Below are positions 1 to 8,970 of a stretch of 64,000 nt of DNA, piece after piece. The notes beneath the pieces are model-generated. The model worked only from the letters and a program-made list of their open reading frames with translations, did no database searches and was not told the origin of the DNA. This stretch comes from JAUIAS01 sp030425395 (GTDB lineage Bacteria; Pseudomonadota; Alphaproteobacteria; Rhodobacterales; Rhodobacteraceae). The translations under genes were made by a program, and so were the position numbers. Within the stretch, counting starts at the first letter, position 1, and each line of letters starts with the position of its first letter. Where the stretch lies: assembly GCA_043553855.1 (NCBI GenBank), contig CP121336.1, positions 3,472,001 to 3,536,000 on the forward strand, in the 5' to 3' direction.

Positions 1-1473
1 CTCGTCGGTGACATAACGTGGAATTCGGTTGACCACATCGACCACATTGCTTGTGGCGCTGATCCGAGGGGCGGAGACGGCCTCGAACATCGTCATGCCG
101 AAATCCAGGAAATTCACGATACTCTGCGCAATCGCCATGGTGATTGCGGTGCCGCCAGGCGCGCCAGTCACGAGAATCGGTTCACCGTCCTTGAACAGGA
201 GCGTTGGTGCCATCGCTGTCAGTCGGCTCTTGCCCGGTGCCAGCGAAGATTGGCGGCCCGGTCGTGGGTCGAAGATGTTCATGCACCCGTTGTACATGAA
301 CCCCAACCCGGAGGTGATGACACCGGACGGATACCCCAGCGAATGAGTCATCGCCACCACGCCCCCATGCTCGTCAATGACCGAGGTATGGGTGGTGTCG
401 ACCGATTCAAGCGGCGAGCCAAGTCGTTCGACCTGAACCAGCGGCCCCTTGCGGATCCGGTCCGCAAGGCCCGCCGCGTGGCCTTTCGAGCAGAACCGGT
501 CCACTGGAACATCGCTATGCGCCGGATCACCCGCAAACAGGTCCTTGTCGATGGTTGCCAGCTTCATCGCCTCGGCCAGAATGTGAAGGTATTCCGGGCT
601 GTTGTGCCCAAGGGATTTCAGGTCGAAATTCTCAAGGATGTTAAGCAGTTCGATCAACACGATACCGCCACCGGGGGGCGGGCTGGATGACAGTTCAAAG
701 CCCCGATAGCTGCCCCAAACCGGCTCGCTGCGGCGCGTCCGGTAGTCGCGCAGGTCCTGCAAACACAGTTTGCCACCATGCCGGGCGAAATCGGTCGCGA
801 TGGTTTCGGCAATACCACCCGAGTAAAAACTATCGCCACCATCCTCGGCGATGGTGGTCAGGCAACTTGCCATACTCGGGTTCCGCAGGATGGATCCGGG
901 TTCCTTCAGGCGACCTTCGGCGTCGAAGTAGAGCGCGCGTCCCTCCTCGCTGAAGCGCAGCTTGTCGATCATGTTGACCCGCCCCAACTTCTGCTCGTTT
1001 GCACGCCAGTAGGTGTGCATGTGGGGTCGGATGGCGAATCCGTCCCGCGCCAGCGCAATCGAGGGCGCAACTATATCCTTCCAGGGCAAGAGGCCGTAGC
1101 GCGCATGGGCGTCCCAATAGCCGCGAAGGCTGCCGGGCACGGCGACGGATTGGTAGCCAAGGTCATTGACCCAACCTTTCAGGATAAAGCCAAATCCATC
1201 GCGGGTTTCCCCTTCGATGAGGTCCGCCCACTGTGTCTCGGTGGTGGCGGATGGCGCGCGGGCATGAAAGTCGATGCATTCGTGAATGCCCCGGTCGGGA
1301 AGATAAACCTGCATCGTCCCGAAACCGGCGATCCCCGCCATTTGCGGATCCACGACGCCTTGTGCAAAGGCGCAAGCAACCGCCGCATCCACAGAATTTC
1401 CGCCCTGTTTGAGCGCCAGTGCGCCCACTTCGACGGCTTCGGGCTGCGGTGCGACGATGGTTCCGTGGGTCAT
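1..1473 (-). CDS. Gamma-glutamyltransferase family protein (partial, 3' end off window)
   Basis: Ntn-hydrolase of the gamma-glutamyltransferase family, which cleaves gamma-glutamyl bonds of glutathione-like peptides after self-processing. Reading the minus strand from the ATG at 1473 gives 491 codons with no stop before the left edge. The autoprocessing motif DTTHTSVID is present, with the predicted nucleophile at Thr360, followed by the oxyanion-loop motif TGAPGGTAI. There is no signal peptide, unlike the periplasmic E. coli enzyme, so a cytoplasmic location is likely. The ATGA overlap (4 bases) with the upstream S15-type hydrolase implies translational coupling. Family assignment is firm; the substrate (glutathione, other gamma-glutamyl peptide or an acylated compound) is not determined. 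Confidence 0.9.
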   Translation of the reverse strand, partial: MTHGTIVAPQPEAVEVGALALKQGGNSVDAAVACAFAQGVVDPQMAGIAGFGTMQVYLPDRGIHECIDFHARAPSATTETQWADLIEGETRDGFGFILKGWVNDLGYQSVAVPGSLRGYWDAHARYGLLPWKDIVAPSIALARDGFAIRPHMHTYWRANEQKLGRVNMIDKLRFSEEGRALYFDAEGRLKEPGSILRNPSMASCLTTIAEDGGDSFYSGGIAETIATDFARHGGKLCLQDLRDYRTRRSEPVWGSYRGFELSSSPPPGGGIVLIELLNILENFDLKSLGHNSPEYLHILAEAMKLATIDKDLFAGDPAHSDVPVDRFCSKGHAAGLADRIRKGPLVQVERLGSPLESVDTTHTSVIDEHGGVVAMTHSLGYPSGVITSGLGFMYNGCMNIFDPRPGRQSSLAPGKSRLTAMAPTLLFKDGEPILVTGAPGGTAITMAIAQSIVNFLDFGMTMFEAVSAPRISATSNVVDVVNRIPRYVTDE

Positions 1474-3311
1474 GATCCGCCAATCTCGTGACGGGCGACA
1501 ATGGGCGCATCAACGCATTGCACGACGGGTAGACTGAGGGTCGTCGTTTCCAGGCGGACGGTGAATTCCGGCGATCGCCCGTGAGGAACCTTGCTGAAAT
1601 GATCGGCATCAGCCCCCGACAGCGACAGCTTGAGACGGCTTCCCGCCTGCACCTGCCACGCGATTGGCAACAGTGCGAGCCGCAGGATTTCATGAGTTCC
1701 CGGCACCCAAGGCTTCACGGTGTCCCGCCGCAACGGTCGCCAAGGCCAGTTCACCCTGATATTTTCCGGCGCTGCGGCTTCGGCCCTGTGGGCCGCGCGC
1801 AGCATCCCTTCGGTGATATAACGCTCGGTTCCATCACTCTCGGTTTCGGTCAGATACACAAAAATCGCCGCATCTTGCGTATCAATCGCCAGATCAAGGG
1901 TCAGCAGCGGGTGGCCCACAATATCGAGCGGCGCTGCGAGGGGCGCGCTTTCCCAGTTCATCAAGGGGTCGGTACGACCGTGCCAGTCGAAATAGTAATT
2001 CTGACTGTTCAGTCCTGCGATGCGCTCGTAACGGGTTTCGGTTCCTGTGCCGACCGACGGATCGACTGAATACCGTACCTGACCAGAGCCGGGTCGCGCG
2101 CCAAGGCGTGCGTGGGGCTTCGGGTGGAAACTTTGGCTATTTGCCGTTGGTGGCCAGTCTTCCGCGCCGTGCCAGCGCTCTTCGTGCAGGTTGTAGTAGT
2201 GGATCGGCATCTCGGCGCCGAGTCCGCTATCGACGTGCATGAGATACGTATCGAAGAAGCGAAGGATTTCACCCAGAAGCGGGAACGAGGGTGTGACCGT
2301 ATTTCGCCAGGGCGAAACGTCGACCCGCGCACCATGGTCCCAGGGACCCAGCAAAAGGTGACGCGGGTTGTCACGCAAAGTCAGAAAGCGGGCGATTGCG
2401 CCATTGGCATACCCCGCCCCATCCATCCAGCCAGAGACCGACAGAATGGCCACTTCGGGGCGCACGCCCTGCCAATAGGTGTAGGGGCTGATCGTGGCCG
2501 AACTGTAGTCAGGGTCGTAGGGCAAGCCGTCTTCGCGAAAACGAAGGTCTGCCATGAAATCCGTTTGCCGAAAATTCTGCTTGTGTTCCTGAATCGCCAG
2601 AGCCAGCAAATCGCCGTCTTCATCCCCGTCAACCGGCTGTGGGCCGCAAAAGCCGGGGTCCGAGAAGTAGCTGAAATCTTTCAGTATATCGCGCCGGTCA
2701 TGGTCAAGGCCGACCATCATCCTGTCGTAGTGCTCGGTCAGCGACCTGACTTGCAGACCGCCTGGAAAATAATTGTCTGCATAGGTATCCCAAACCGAGA
2801 ACAGGGGTGCGATGGCTTTGACCGCAGGATGCCCGGTCGAGGCCAGAAAATCGGCGGCCGCGCCAAGATACGAGATCCCGGTGGCACCCAGAACACCGTT
2901 CGACCAGGATTGAGCGATCACCCAGTCTGCGATCTCGGCGGAATCCAGACGCTCGGCGGGCGAGCGAAACCCGTCGCGAACGCCAAAACTGGCCCCCGTA
3001 CCGCGAACATCCACCACCACCACCCCATAGCCACGCGCGACGAAGAAATCGCGAAACTGCCCGGTATTCGGGTTGGGATCCGCGCCTGCACCCTCTGCCA
3101 GGCGGAACCTGCGGTAGTAGGGGGTGAAGAACAGGAGCGTCGGATAACTGTCGGTCCCGGCATTGCCGTCTGGCAGATACACATCAACCGCAATCCGACA
3201 GCCGTCGCGCATCTTGACGTAGCACGAGAACGGATTTGCCGGCACAGCATGATCGGCGGTGCGATTTTCAAGATATTCATGCGGTGGCGTGATCCACGCT
3301 GGCTTTGGCAT
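1470..3311 (-). CDS. CocE/NonD (peptidase S15) family hydrolase
   Basis: A 613-residue alpha/beta hydrolase of the S15/CocE family (X-Pro dipeptidyl-peptidase or esterase/acylase type). The nucleophile motif GISYLG places Ser147 as catalytic. The acid is probably Asp in SGWMDGAGY and the base His in LGPWDHGAR. The last ~200 residues fit the PepX C-terminal jelly-roll domain. No signal peptide is visible, so the enzyme should be cytoplasmic. It overlaps the gamma-glutamyltransferase gene by 4 bases and lies downstream of the LysR gene on the same strand. Its own upstream region carries the element at 3368-3382. Whether the true substrate is a Pro-containing peptide or an ester/amide cannot be told from sequence. 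Confidence 0.9.
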   Translation of the reverse strand: MPKPAWITPPHEYLENRTADHAVPANPFSCYVKMRDGCRIAVDVYLPDGNAGTDSYPTLLFFTPYYRRFRLAEGAGADPNPNTGQFRDFFVARGYGVVVVDVRGTGASFGVRDGFRSPAERLDSAEIADWVIAQSWSNGVLGATGISYLGAAADFLASTGHPAVKAIAPLFSVWDTYADNYFPGGLQVRSLTEHYDRMMVGLDHDRRDILKDFSYFSDPGFCGPQPVDGDEDGDLLALAIQEHKQNFRQTDFMADLRFREDGLPYDPDYSSATISPYTYWQGVRPEVAILSVSGWMDGAGYANGAIARFLTLRDNPRHLLLGPWDHGARVDVSPWRNTVTPSFPLLGEILRFFDTYLMHVDSGLGAEMPIHYYNLHEERWHGAEDWPPTANSQSFHPKPHARLGARPGSGQVRYSVDPSVGTGTETRYERIAGLNSQNYYFDWHGRTDPLMNWESAPLAAPLDIVGHPLLTLDLAIDTQDAAIFVYLTETESDGTERYITEGMLRAAHRAEAAAPENIRVNWPWRPLRRDTVKPWVPGTHEILRLALLPIAWQVQAGSRLKLSLSGADADHFSKVPHGRSPEFTVRLETTTLSLPVVQCVDAPIVARHEIGGS

Positions 3312-3367
3312 TTCCAGGTTCCAAGCATTTGAGGCATTGATGCCAAAATCAAAGAGGTCTTATCGTG

Positions 3368-3382
3368 CGTCAAATGCATTAT
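3368..3382 (-). promoter_or_regulatory. Putative LysR operator, copy A
   Basis: On the minus strand this reads ATAATGCATTTGACG and lies 57-71 bases upstream of the S15 hydrolase start. A 14/15 match in the same orientation relative to its target operon occurs at 4381-4395. The core ATGCAT is palindromic. A shared site ahead of both arms suggests one regulator, most simply the LysR protein encoded between them; this is an inference. Confidence 0.5.
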
Positions 3383-3423
3383 TTTTGGGGATCAGTGCGT
3401 ATTTCGCAATCATGCAGACTGGA

Positions 3424-4344
3424 TCAACGCTTTGTGGGGGCGATCCAGGCCTCGGTGATCTGTTCGTTGGCAAACTGAACGATCTCTTCCGCAAGGTCTT
3501 CAACGACCTGGCTTCGCGGCGTCCATTTGGGAAAAATCAGGCCATAGCGGACTGAGATCGGCGGCTCGAAGCGCCGCAGGACGATATCTGTCATGCCGCT
3601 TGATCGGGCAACGAAAGGGTCGGTCAGGCAGCATCCGATGTTCGCATTGGCAAGTTGGCAGGCAACCACCCCGTTCGGAGCTTCGACGCGGATCTTGAGC
3701 GGACAACCATATTGTGCGGCAAGCGAGTCCAGATGTGAGCGCAGGATGCTGCGCGTGTCCATCGTGACAATATCGTACTGCGCAAGCATTTCGAACGTTA
3801 CTTCGTCCTTGCTTGCCAGCGGGTGTGTGCGGTGAACCGCCGCCACGGCCCTGGCCTCGACCAGTGGCCTGATCTCGAAACTGTCCGTCTTGAGCGGAAG
3901 GAACACGACACCGAGATCAAATTCTTCCTTGCCGACCCAGGTTTCCAGATCCAGCCGGATCCGGGCGTCGAGTTGAACGTCAATATCGGGGTGATCTGAA
4001 AGAAACCGGGACAATGCCGTGTTGATCAGCGCATGGGCGACGATAGGCGCGGCAATGATCCGTATGGTTTTCTTCTGGCCACTTTTCAGCACGTTCGCAT
4101 GGCGCTGCAAGTCGTCACGCGCATCAATGACATGCACCGCGTGTCGGTAGAACTCCTTGCCATCCTCGGTAAGCACCAGGTGGCGGCCATTGCGTGACAG
4201 TATCTTGAAGCCAACCTCCTCCTCTAGCGCCGATAGAATTCGGCTGACCTGTGGTGGGGTCCGCAAAAGCCGGTCGGCTGCATTGGAAACCGAGCCGGTC
4301 TCTACGAAGGCGCGTAAAGCGTCGAGTCCACGGAAGTTCATCAT
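3424..4344 (-). CDS. LysR-family transcriptional regulator
   Basis: A LysR-type regulator of 306 residues with an N-terminal winged helix-turn-helix (about residues 4-62) and a C-terminal periplasmic-binding-like effector domain (about 90-295). The chosen ATG at 4344 places the HTH at the expected N-terminal position and directly follows a GGAGGG; since that spacing is tight, the adjacent ATG at 4341 is an alternative. A longer reading frame upstream adds about 70 residues unlike the family. It is transcribed away from the ABC transporter operon and towards the hydrolase genes, so it likely controls both through the elements at 3368 and 4381. Confidence 0.9.
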   Translation of the reverse strand: MMNFRGLDALRAFVETGSVSNAADRLLRTPPQVSRILSALEEEVGFKILSRNGRHLVLTEDGKEFYRHAVHVIDARDDLQRHANVLKSGQKKTIRIIAAPIVAHALINTALSRFLSDHPDIDVQLDARIRLDLETWVGKEEFDLGVVFLPLKTDSFEIRPLVEARAVAAVHRTHPLASKDEVTFEMLAQYDIVTMDTRSILRSHLDSLAAQYGCPLKIRVEAPNGVVACQLANANIGCCLTDPFVARSSGMTDIVLRRFEPPISVRYGLIFPKWTPRSQVVEDLAEEIVQFANEQITEAWIAPTKR

Positions 4345-4380
4345 CCCTCCTGATTGCGCAAAACGCACGCTATGGCCAAT

Positions 4381-4395
4381 ATTATGCATTTGACG
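4381..4395 (+). promoter_or_regulatory. Putative LysR operator, copy B
   Basis: Reads ATTATGCATTTGACG on the plus strand, 190 bases upstream of the substrate-binding protein gene and 37 bases upstream of the LysR start, so it could serve both divergent promoters. It differs from copy A at one of 15 positions. The location fits LysR autoregulation with divergent activation; no footprint evidence exists here. Confidence 0.5.
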
Positions 4396-4584
4396 TAACC
4401 GGGTCAAGTTTGCATTTTTAACGGATATGGTTCGCGGCTCGGCACCACCAGTGAAGACTTCATTGCTGCGTCCTCGAAAAGGAGGCCAGGCTTTCTCTGT
4501 GATTTGCCTTTGGCGCAAAGGAACGCTCGTTCGGCAAGCACCATGCGTGCCAAGTCGGGCCAACAATAAACGGGAGGATCTCCG

Positions 4585-6102
4585 ATGAAACTTTTCCTGA
4601 AGTCGACGCTGACGGCAACCGCTGTCTGCGCCTTTGCTGCCGCCGCCTCAGCTCAGCAGGCAGAGAACAAACTGCGATGGACGAGCACGTCGTCGATCAA
4701 TGCGGTTGACCCGTACTACAACGCATTGCGCGAGGCGACGATCATCAACGCTCAGATGGTCTGGGACACGCTTGTCTACAAGACGCCGGAAGACGATGAC
4801 TTCCGGCCCCTTCTGGCCGAGACGTGGGAGTGGGTTGACGAGAAAACGCTACGTTTCAAACTGCGCGAAGACGTGGTCTTTCATGACGGTGTGCCGCTAA
4901 CGGCAGCTGACGCCGTGTATACCTACAACTACGTCAGCAACGCCGACAACAAGATCAACGTTCAAAGCAATGTGAACTGGATCGACCGCGCCGAGCAGGT
5001 GGATGAGTTCACCTTCATCCTGCATCTGAAAGGTGCCTTTCCGCCGGCGCTGGAATATCTCTCCTCTCTGCTGCCAGTCCTTCCCGAGGGGTTCTTTGGT
5101 GAGGACATGACTGCGGGAAGCAATGGCCGTCTTGTCGGCACTGGTCCCTACATGATCTCCGGCTTCGAACCCGGCGCGACAATTGCACTGAAGAAGTTCG
5201 ACGACTATTTTGCTGGCAGCCCCAAAGGCGCTGCCAGCTTTGATGCTGTCGAGTACCGCACGATCCCGGACCGGGCGACGCAGATCGCTGAACTGATGAG
5301 CGGCGGTGTCGATTGGATCTGGCGGGTGCCGGAGGACTTCCGAGAGCAACTGCAAGTTGTCCCAACCGTTGAGGTCAACACGACCGAAACTATGCGGATC
5401 GGCTACCTTGGACTGAACACGCAAAAGGAAGGGGAAAACCCCTTGACCGATCTGCGCGTGCGCCGGGCAATCGCCCATGCGGTAAACAGGCCCCTGATCG
5501 TTGAGAACGTGGTCGGAGCCGGCTCGACAGCGGTCGACGCTGCATGTTTCAGAACCCAGTTCGGCTGTATTCAGGACGTGATGTCCTACGACTACGATCC
5601 GCAGAAGACCAAAGACCTGCTTGCGGAAGCCGGCTATCCCGACGGCATAAGTCTGACCTTCGGCGTTACCCAGCCGCTGTCGGACTGGGGCGGGGCCATT
5701 ACAGGGTCGCTGGAAGCTTCCGGGATCAGCATCTCGACCGAAGTCACGACCTACAGCGCCTGGCGCGAAAAGGTGGTCACCAAGGCCATCGACATTGCCT
5801 ATGGCAGCTGGGGATCCTACTCGATCAATGACGTTTCTGCCATCCTGAACAACTTCTTCATGCTCGGTCCGGATGACATGGCTCAGGATGCCGAAGTCGC
5901 CGCAGCCCTGGCCCGAGCCGCCAAGACCCCCGATCAGTCACAGCGTGCCCAGGAGTTCGAGTTTGCGCTCAAGAGGATTGCAGAGCAGGCCTACTGGGTG
6001 CCACTTTGGGTGCATCCGGTCTCATATGCTTTCAGTTCCGATCTGAATTTCCAGCCCTATGCGGACGAAAACCCGCGCCTGTATCTTTCGAACTGGAAGT
6101 AG
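4585..6102 (+). CDS. ABC transporter substrate-binding protein, peptide/opine type (SBP family 5)
   Basis: A 505-residue periplasmic binding protein of the DppA/OppA family (SBP_bac_5). It has a Sec signal peptide with probable cleavage after ASA at residue 23, and the mature protein shows the family pattern including FKLREDVVFHDG and LTDLRVRRAIAHAVNR. A good ribosome site (GGGAGGATC) precedes the ATG. It is the first gene of a five-gene importer operon followed by a peptidase. The family binds di- and oligopeptides, but also opines, glutathione and other amides. The neighbouring gamma-glutamyl and S9/S15 enzymes favour a peptide-like ligand. Confidence 0.92.
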   Translation: MKLFLKSTLTATAVCAFAAAASAQQAENKLRWTSTSSINAVDPYYNALREATIINAQMVWDTLVYKTPEDDDFRPLLAETWEWVDEKTLRFKLREDVVFHDGVPLTAADAVYTYNYVSNADNKINVQSNVNWIDRAEQVDEFTFILHLKGAFPPALEYLSSLLPVLPEGFFGEDMTAGSNGRLVGTGPYMISGFEPGATIALKKFDDYFAGSPKGAASFDAVEYRTIPDRATQIAELMSGGVDWIWRVPEDFREQLQVVPTVEVNTTETMRIGYLGLNTQKEGENPLTDLRVRRAIAHAVNRPLIVENVVGAGSTAVDAACFRTQFGCIQDVMSYDYDPQKTKDLLAEAGYPDGISLTFGVTQPLSDWGGAITGSLEASGISISTEVTTYSAWREKVVTKAIDIAYGSWGSYSINDVSAILNNFFMLGPDDMAQDAEVAAALARAAKTPDQSQRAQEFEFALKRIAEQAYWVPLWVHPVSYAFSSDLNFQPYADENPRLYLSNWK

Positions 6103-6149
6103 TGAGCGCCCGGTTGCAAAACCGCATGGTATAGCTCTGGGGAGCCGAC

Positions 6150-7067
6150 ATGTTGCGATACATCCTGAACCGCTTGCTTGTCGGCCTCCTTGTCACCCTC
6201 ACGGTTTCGGTCATCGTTTTCCTGCTGACCAACGCCGCCGTGGATCCGGCGATTGCGATTGCCGGTGAAAATGCGACTTCGGATGACATCGAGGCAATGC
6301 GGATCGCCTATGACCTCGACCGACCGTTGCCTGTGCAATACTTCGACTGGCTGGGCGGCGTGTTGCGCGGCGATCTGGGCGAGTCCTTTCTCCAGCGTCG
6401 CCCGGTGACAGACATCGTTCTTGAACGCTTGCCGGCAACATTCCAGCTTGCCGGTCTCGCCTTTGCCTTTGCCATCGTGCTGAGCGTGCCGCTGGCGATT
6501 CTGGCCGCCTTCAACCAGGATACATGGATCGACCGCCTGGCACTGGGCGTGGCACTGATCGGTCAGGCGGTGCCGACCTTCTGGTTTGCACTGATCTGCA
6601 TCGTGGTGTTCGCCGTGAAACTTCGCTGGTTACCGGCCTCGGGCTCGTCATCTCTGAAATACTTCATTCTGCCCGCCCTCTCGCTTGGCTACTACGCCTC
6701 GCCCGCGATCATGCGGCTGACACGGGCGGGGATGATAGATGCGCTGTCTTCTGATTATGTTCGCACGGCCCGCGCCAAGGGGCTGCTGACGCATCAGGTG
6801 GTCCTGAAACATGCGCTGCGCAACGCGATCCTGCCGGTCGTTTCGATTGCCGCGGTGCAGTTCGGGCACATGCTGGGTGGCTCCATTGTCATCGAGACGA
6901 TCTTTGCCATACGCGGTGTGGGATATTTGGCGTGGGAGTCGATCCTCGCCGCAGATCTGCCGACGGTTCAGGCGATCGTCCTGATGATGTCGGGGATCTA
7001 CGTCCTTCTGACCATCTTGTCCGACATTGTGAACGCACAACTCGACCCCAGGATGAGAGCCACATGA
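6150..7067 (+). CDS. ABC transporter permease, DppB-like
   Basis: A 305-residue inner-membrane permease with six predicted transmembrane helices. The first begins at about residue 9, and a long periplasmic loop follows it, as in DppB/OppB. The cytoplasmic EAA loop is visible as RTARAKGL...HALRNAILP, the coupling site for the ATPases. A GGGGAG ribosome site lies just upstream of the ATG. The stop overlaps the next permease start as ATGA. It should form the heterodimeric channel with the following gene product. Confidence 0.93.
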   Translation: MLRYILNRLLVGLLVTLTVSVIVFLLTNAAVDPAIAIAGENATSDDIEAMRIAYDLDRPLPVQYFDWLGGVLRGDLGESFLQRRPVTDIVLERLPATFQLAGLAFAFAIVLSVPLAILAAFNQDTWIDRLALGVALIGQAVPTFWFALICIVVFAVKLRWLPASGSSSLKYFILPALSLGYYASPAIMRLTRAGMIDALSSDYVRTARAKGLLTHQVVLKHALRNAILPVVSIAAVQFGHMLGGSIVIETIFAIRGVGYLAWESILAADLPTVQAIVLMMSGIYVLLTILSDIVNAQLDPRMRAT

Positions 7068-7957
7068 CCAGCTCGGCCTCGGCTACCCCAGGAAGACTCG
7101 CGCAACTGATGGCTTCTGGCAACAAGAGCTTCTTTATCGGCGGGGGATTGCTTCTGGTCATCGTTCTGGCGGCGATTTTTGCGCCGCTGCTGACCGGTCA
7201 CGACCCCTATGCGCAGGATCTTTTGCATCGGCGCGAACCACCCATCTGGCACAACTGGTTTGGCGAAGGCGACAAGGCCAGTTGGGATCACCCCCTGGGC
7301 ACCGACAAGCTTGGCCGCGACTACTGGTCCCGGCTGGTCTATGGCGCGCGGGTCTCGCTGACCGTCGGCCTGACGGCAGTTGCCATATCGGCGGTGATCG
7401 GAACGACGTTGGGCGTGCTCGCAGGGTATTTTGGCGGCACAATCGACCTGGTGATTTCCTTTTTCGTAACGACGCGGCTTTCCTTGCCGGTGGTTCTGGT
7501 AGCTCTGGCGGTCGTTTCGTTGAACGGCAGTTCCATCCCGGTTCTAGTGCTGGTTATCGGATTGCTGCTTTGGGACAGGTTTGCCATCGTGATGCGAACT
7601 GCGACGCAGCAGGCTCGGAACGCTGATTACGTCACAGCAGCACGCGCTGCGGGCTGTTCCACCTTTCGGATAATCTTCAGCGAAATTCTTCCCAATATCA
7701 TGGCCAGTTTCGTGATCGTCGTGACCATCGAACTTGCCGTCGCCATATTGCTTGAAGCCGCGCTCTCGTTTCTGGGAATGGGGGTTCAACCGCCGCTGCC
7801 CTCCTGGGGATTGATGCTGTCCGAGGCAAAGGACGAAATCTTCTTTTCCTCGTGGATGATCACCATACCCGGCGTTGCGCTGACGCTTCTGATCCTCGCG
7901 ATCAACGTGTTCGGCGACGGACTGAGAGATCTTACGACACAGGATGGAGAGAGATGA
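7064..7957 (+). CDS. ABC transporter permease, DppC-like
   Basis: A 297-residue permease of the DppC/OppC type. It has one N-terminal transmembrane helix, the conserved HPLGTDKLGRDYWSRL segment found in this subfamily, then five further helices with an EAA loop (AARAAGCSTFRIIFSEILPN). The start at 7064 is set by the ATGA overlap with the preceding gene; an upstream in-frame ATG would embed the start deep in that gene. It pairs with the DppB-like subunit. Confidence 0.93.
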   Translation: MTSSASATPGRLAQLMASGNKSFFIGGGLLLVIVLAAIFAPLLTGHDPYAQDLLHRREPPIWHNWFGEGDKASWDHPLGTDKLGRDYWSRLVYGARVSLTVGLTAVAISAVIGTTLGVLAGYFGGTIDLVISFFVTTRLSLPVVLVALAVVSLNGSSIPVLVLVIGLLLWDRFAIVMRTATQQARNADYVTAARAAGCSTFRIIFSEILPNIMASFVIVVTIELAVAILLEAALSFLGMGVQPPLPSWGLMLSEAKDEIFFSSWMITIPGVALTLLILAINVFGDGLRDLTTQDGER

Positions 7958-8970
7958 CCGAGAGACTTTCGGTTCGCGACCTTCATGTGTCCATTCCGAC
8001 ACGCGCCGGCACGGTCAGGGCGGTGCGCGGCGTGTCGCTCGACCTGCAAAGGGGAGAGACCCTTTGCGTGGTGGGCGAGTCCGGGTGCGGGAAATCCATG
8101 CTCAGCCTTGCGATCATGGACCTTCTGCCGCGCAAGGCGAAACGAACGGCTTCGGCCATCAGCCTGTCGGGGAAATCCCTGCTGGACCTCAACGGGCGGC
8201 AAATGGCGAGTGTCCGGGGCGCGCGCATGGCGATGATTTTTCAGGAACCCATGACAAGCCTCAACCCGGTCTACTCGATTGGCGATCAACTGACCGAGAC
8301 CTACCTGCGCCACAACGCCAAGGCGTCCCGCAACATGGCGCGCGCGCGCGCCTTGGAAATGCTGGAGAAGGTCGGCATCAGCGGGGCCGAGCGCAGATTG
8401 CGGCAGTACCCACATCAATTGTCGGGCGGTCAACGGCAGCGGATCATGGTTGCAATGGCGCTGATATGTGATCCCGAGGTTCTGATAGCGGATGAGCCGA
8501 CCACGGCGCTTGATGTGACGATCCAGGCCCAGATCCTGCATTTGCTCAGGAAACTCCAAAAGGAAAACGGGATGGCCATGATCCTGATCACGCATGATCT
8601 GGGTGTGGTGGCGAGATGCGCCGACCGCGTGGCGGTGATGTATGGCGGCGCGGTGGTGGAATCGGCGCCCGTGGGCAGATTGTTCGACGCTCCCACCCAT
8701 CCCTACACCAGGGGACTGCTGGCGTGTCTTCCGAACCCCGCTCGCGTGCGACCGGGCGACCGGTTGGGCAGCATACCTGGCACCGTCCCGACCTTGCTGG
8801 ACGACTTTCAGGGCTGTGCGTTTCGCTCGCGCTGCCCGCTGGCAAGTCAGGTGTGCGAAACCTCTCCGCTGACCCGGCATGAGTTGCAGGACGGGCACAG
8901 CTATGCCTGTACAGCACCTGCGGACACCTTGCGGGACGACACGCGTTGGGCAGCTGAGGTGCAGGGATGA
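7954..8970 (+). CDS. ABC transporter ATP-binding protein, DppD/OppD-like
   Basis: A 338-residue nucleotide-binding subunit. Walker A GESGCGKS is at residues 41-48, the signature is LSGGQRQR, Walker B is VLIADEPTTALD and the switch His lies in ITHDLG. The C-terminal oligopeptide-transporter extension is present, with the CxxxxRCPLxxxxC-type cysteine motif (GCAFRSRCPLASQVC) that can bind an Fe-S cluster in this family. The start is fixed by ATGA overlap with the permease. It works with the next ATPase to power import. Confidence 0.93.
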   Translation: MTERLSVRDLHVSIPTRAGTVRAVRGVSLDLQRGETLCVVGESGCGKSMLSLAIMDLLPRKAKRTASAISLSGKSLLDLNGRQMASVRGARMAMIFQEPMTSLNPVYSIGDQLTETYLRHNAKASRNMARARALEMLEKVGISGAERRLRQYPHQLSGGQRQRIMVAMALICDPEVLIADEPTTALDVTIQAQILHLLRKLQKENGMAMILITHDLGVVARCADRVAVMYGGAVVESAPVGRLFDAPTHPYTRGLLACLPNPARVRPGDRLGSIPGTVPTLLDDFQGCAFRSRCPLASQVCETSPLTRHELQDGHSYACTAPADTLRDDTRWAAEVQG

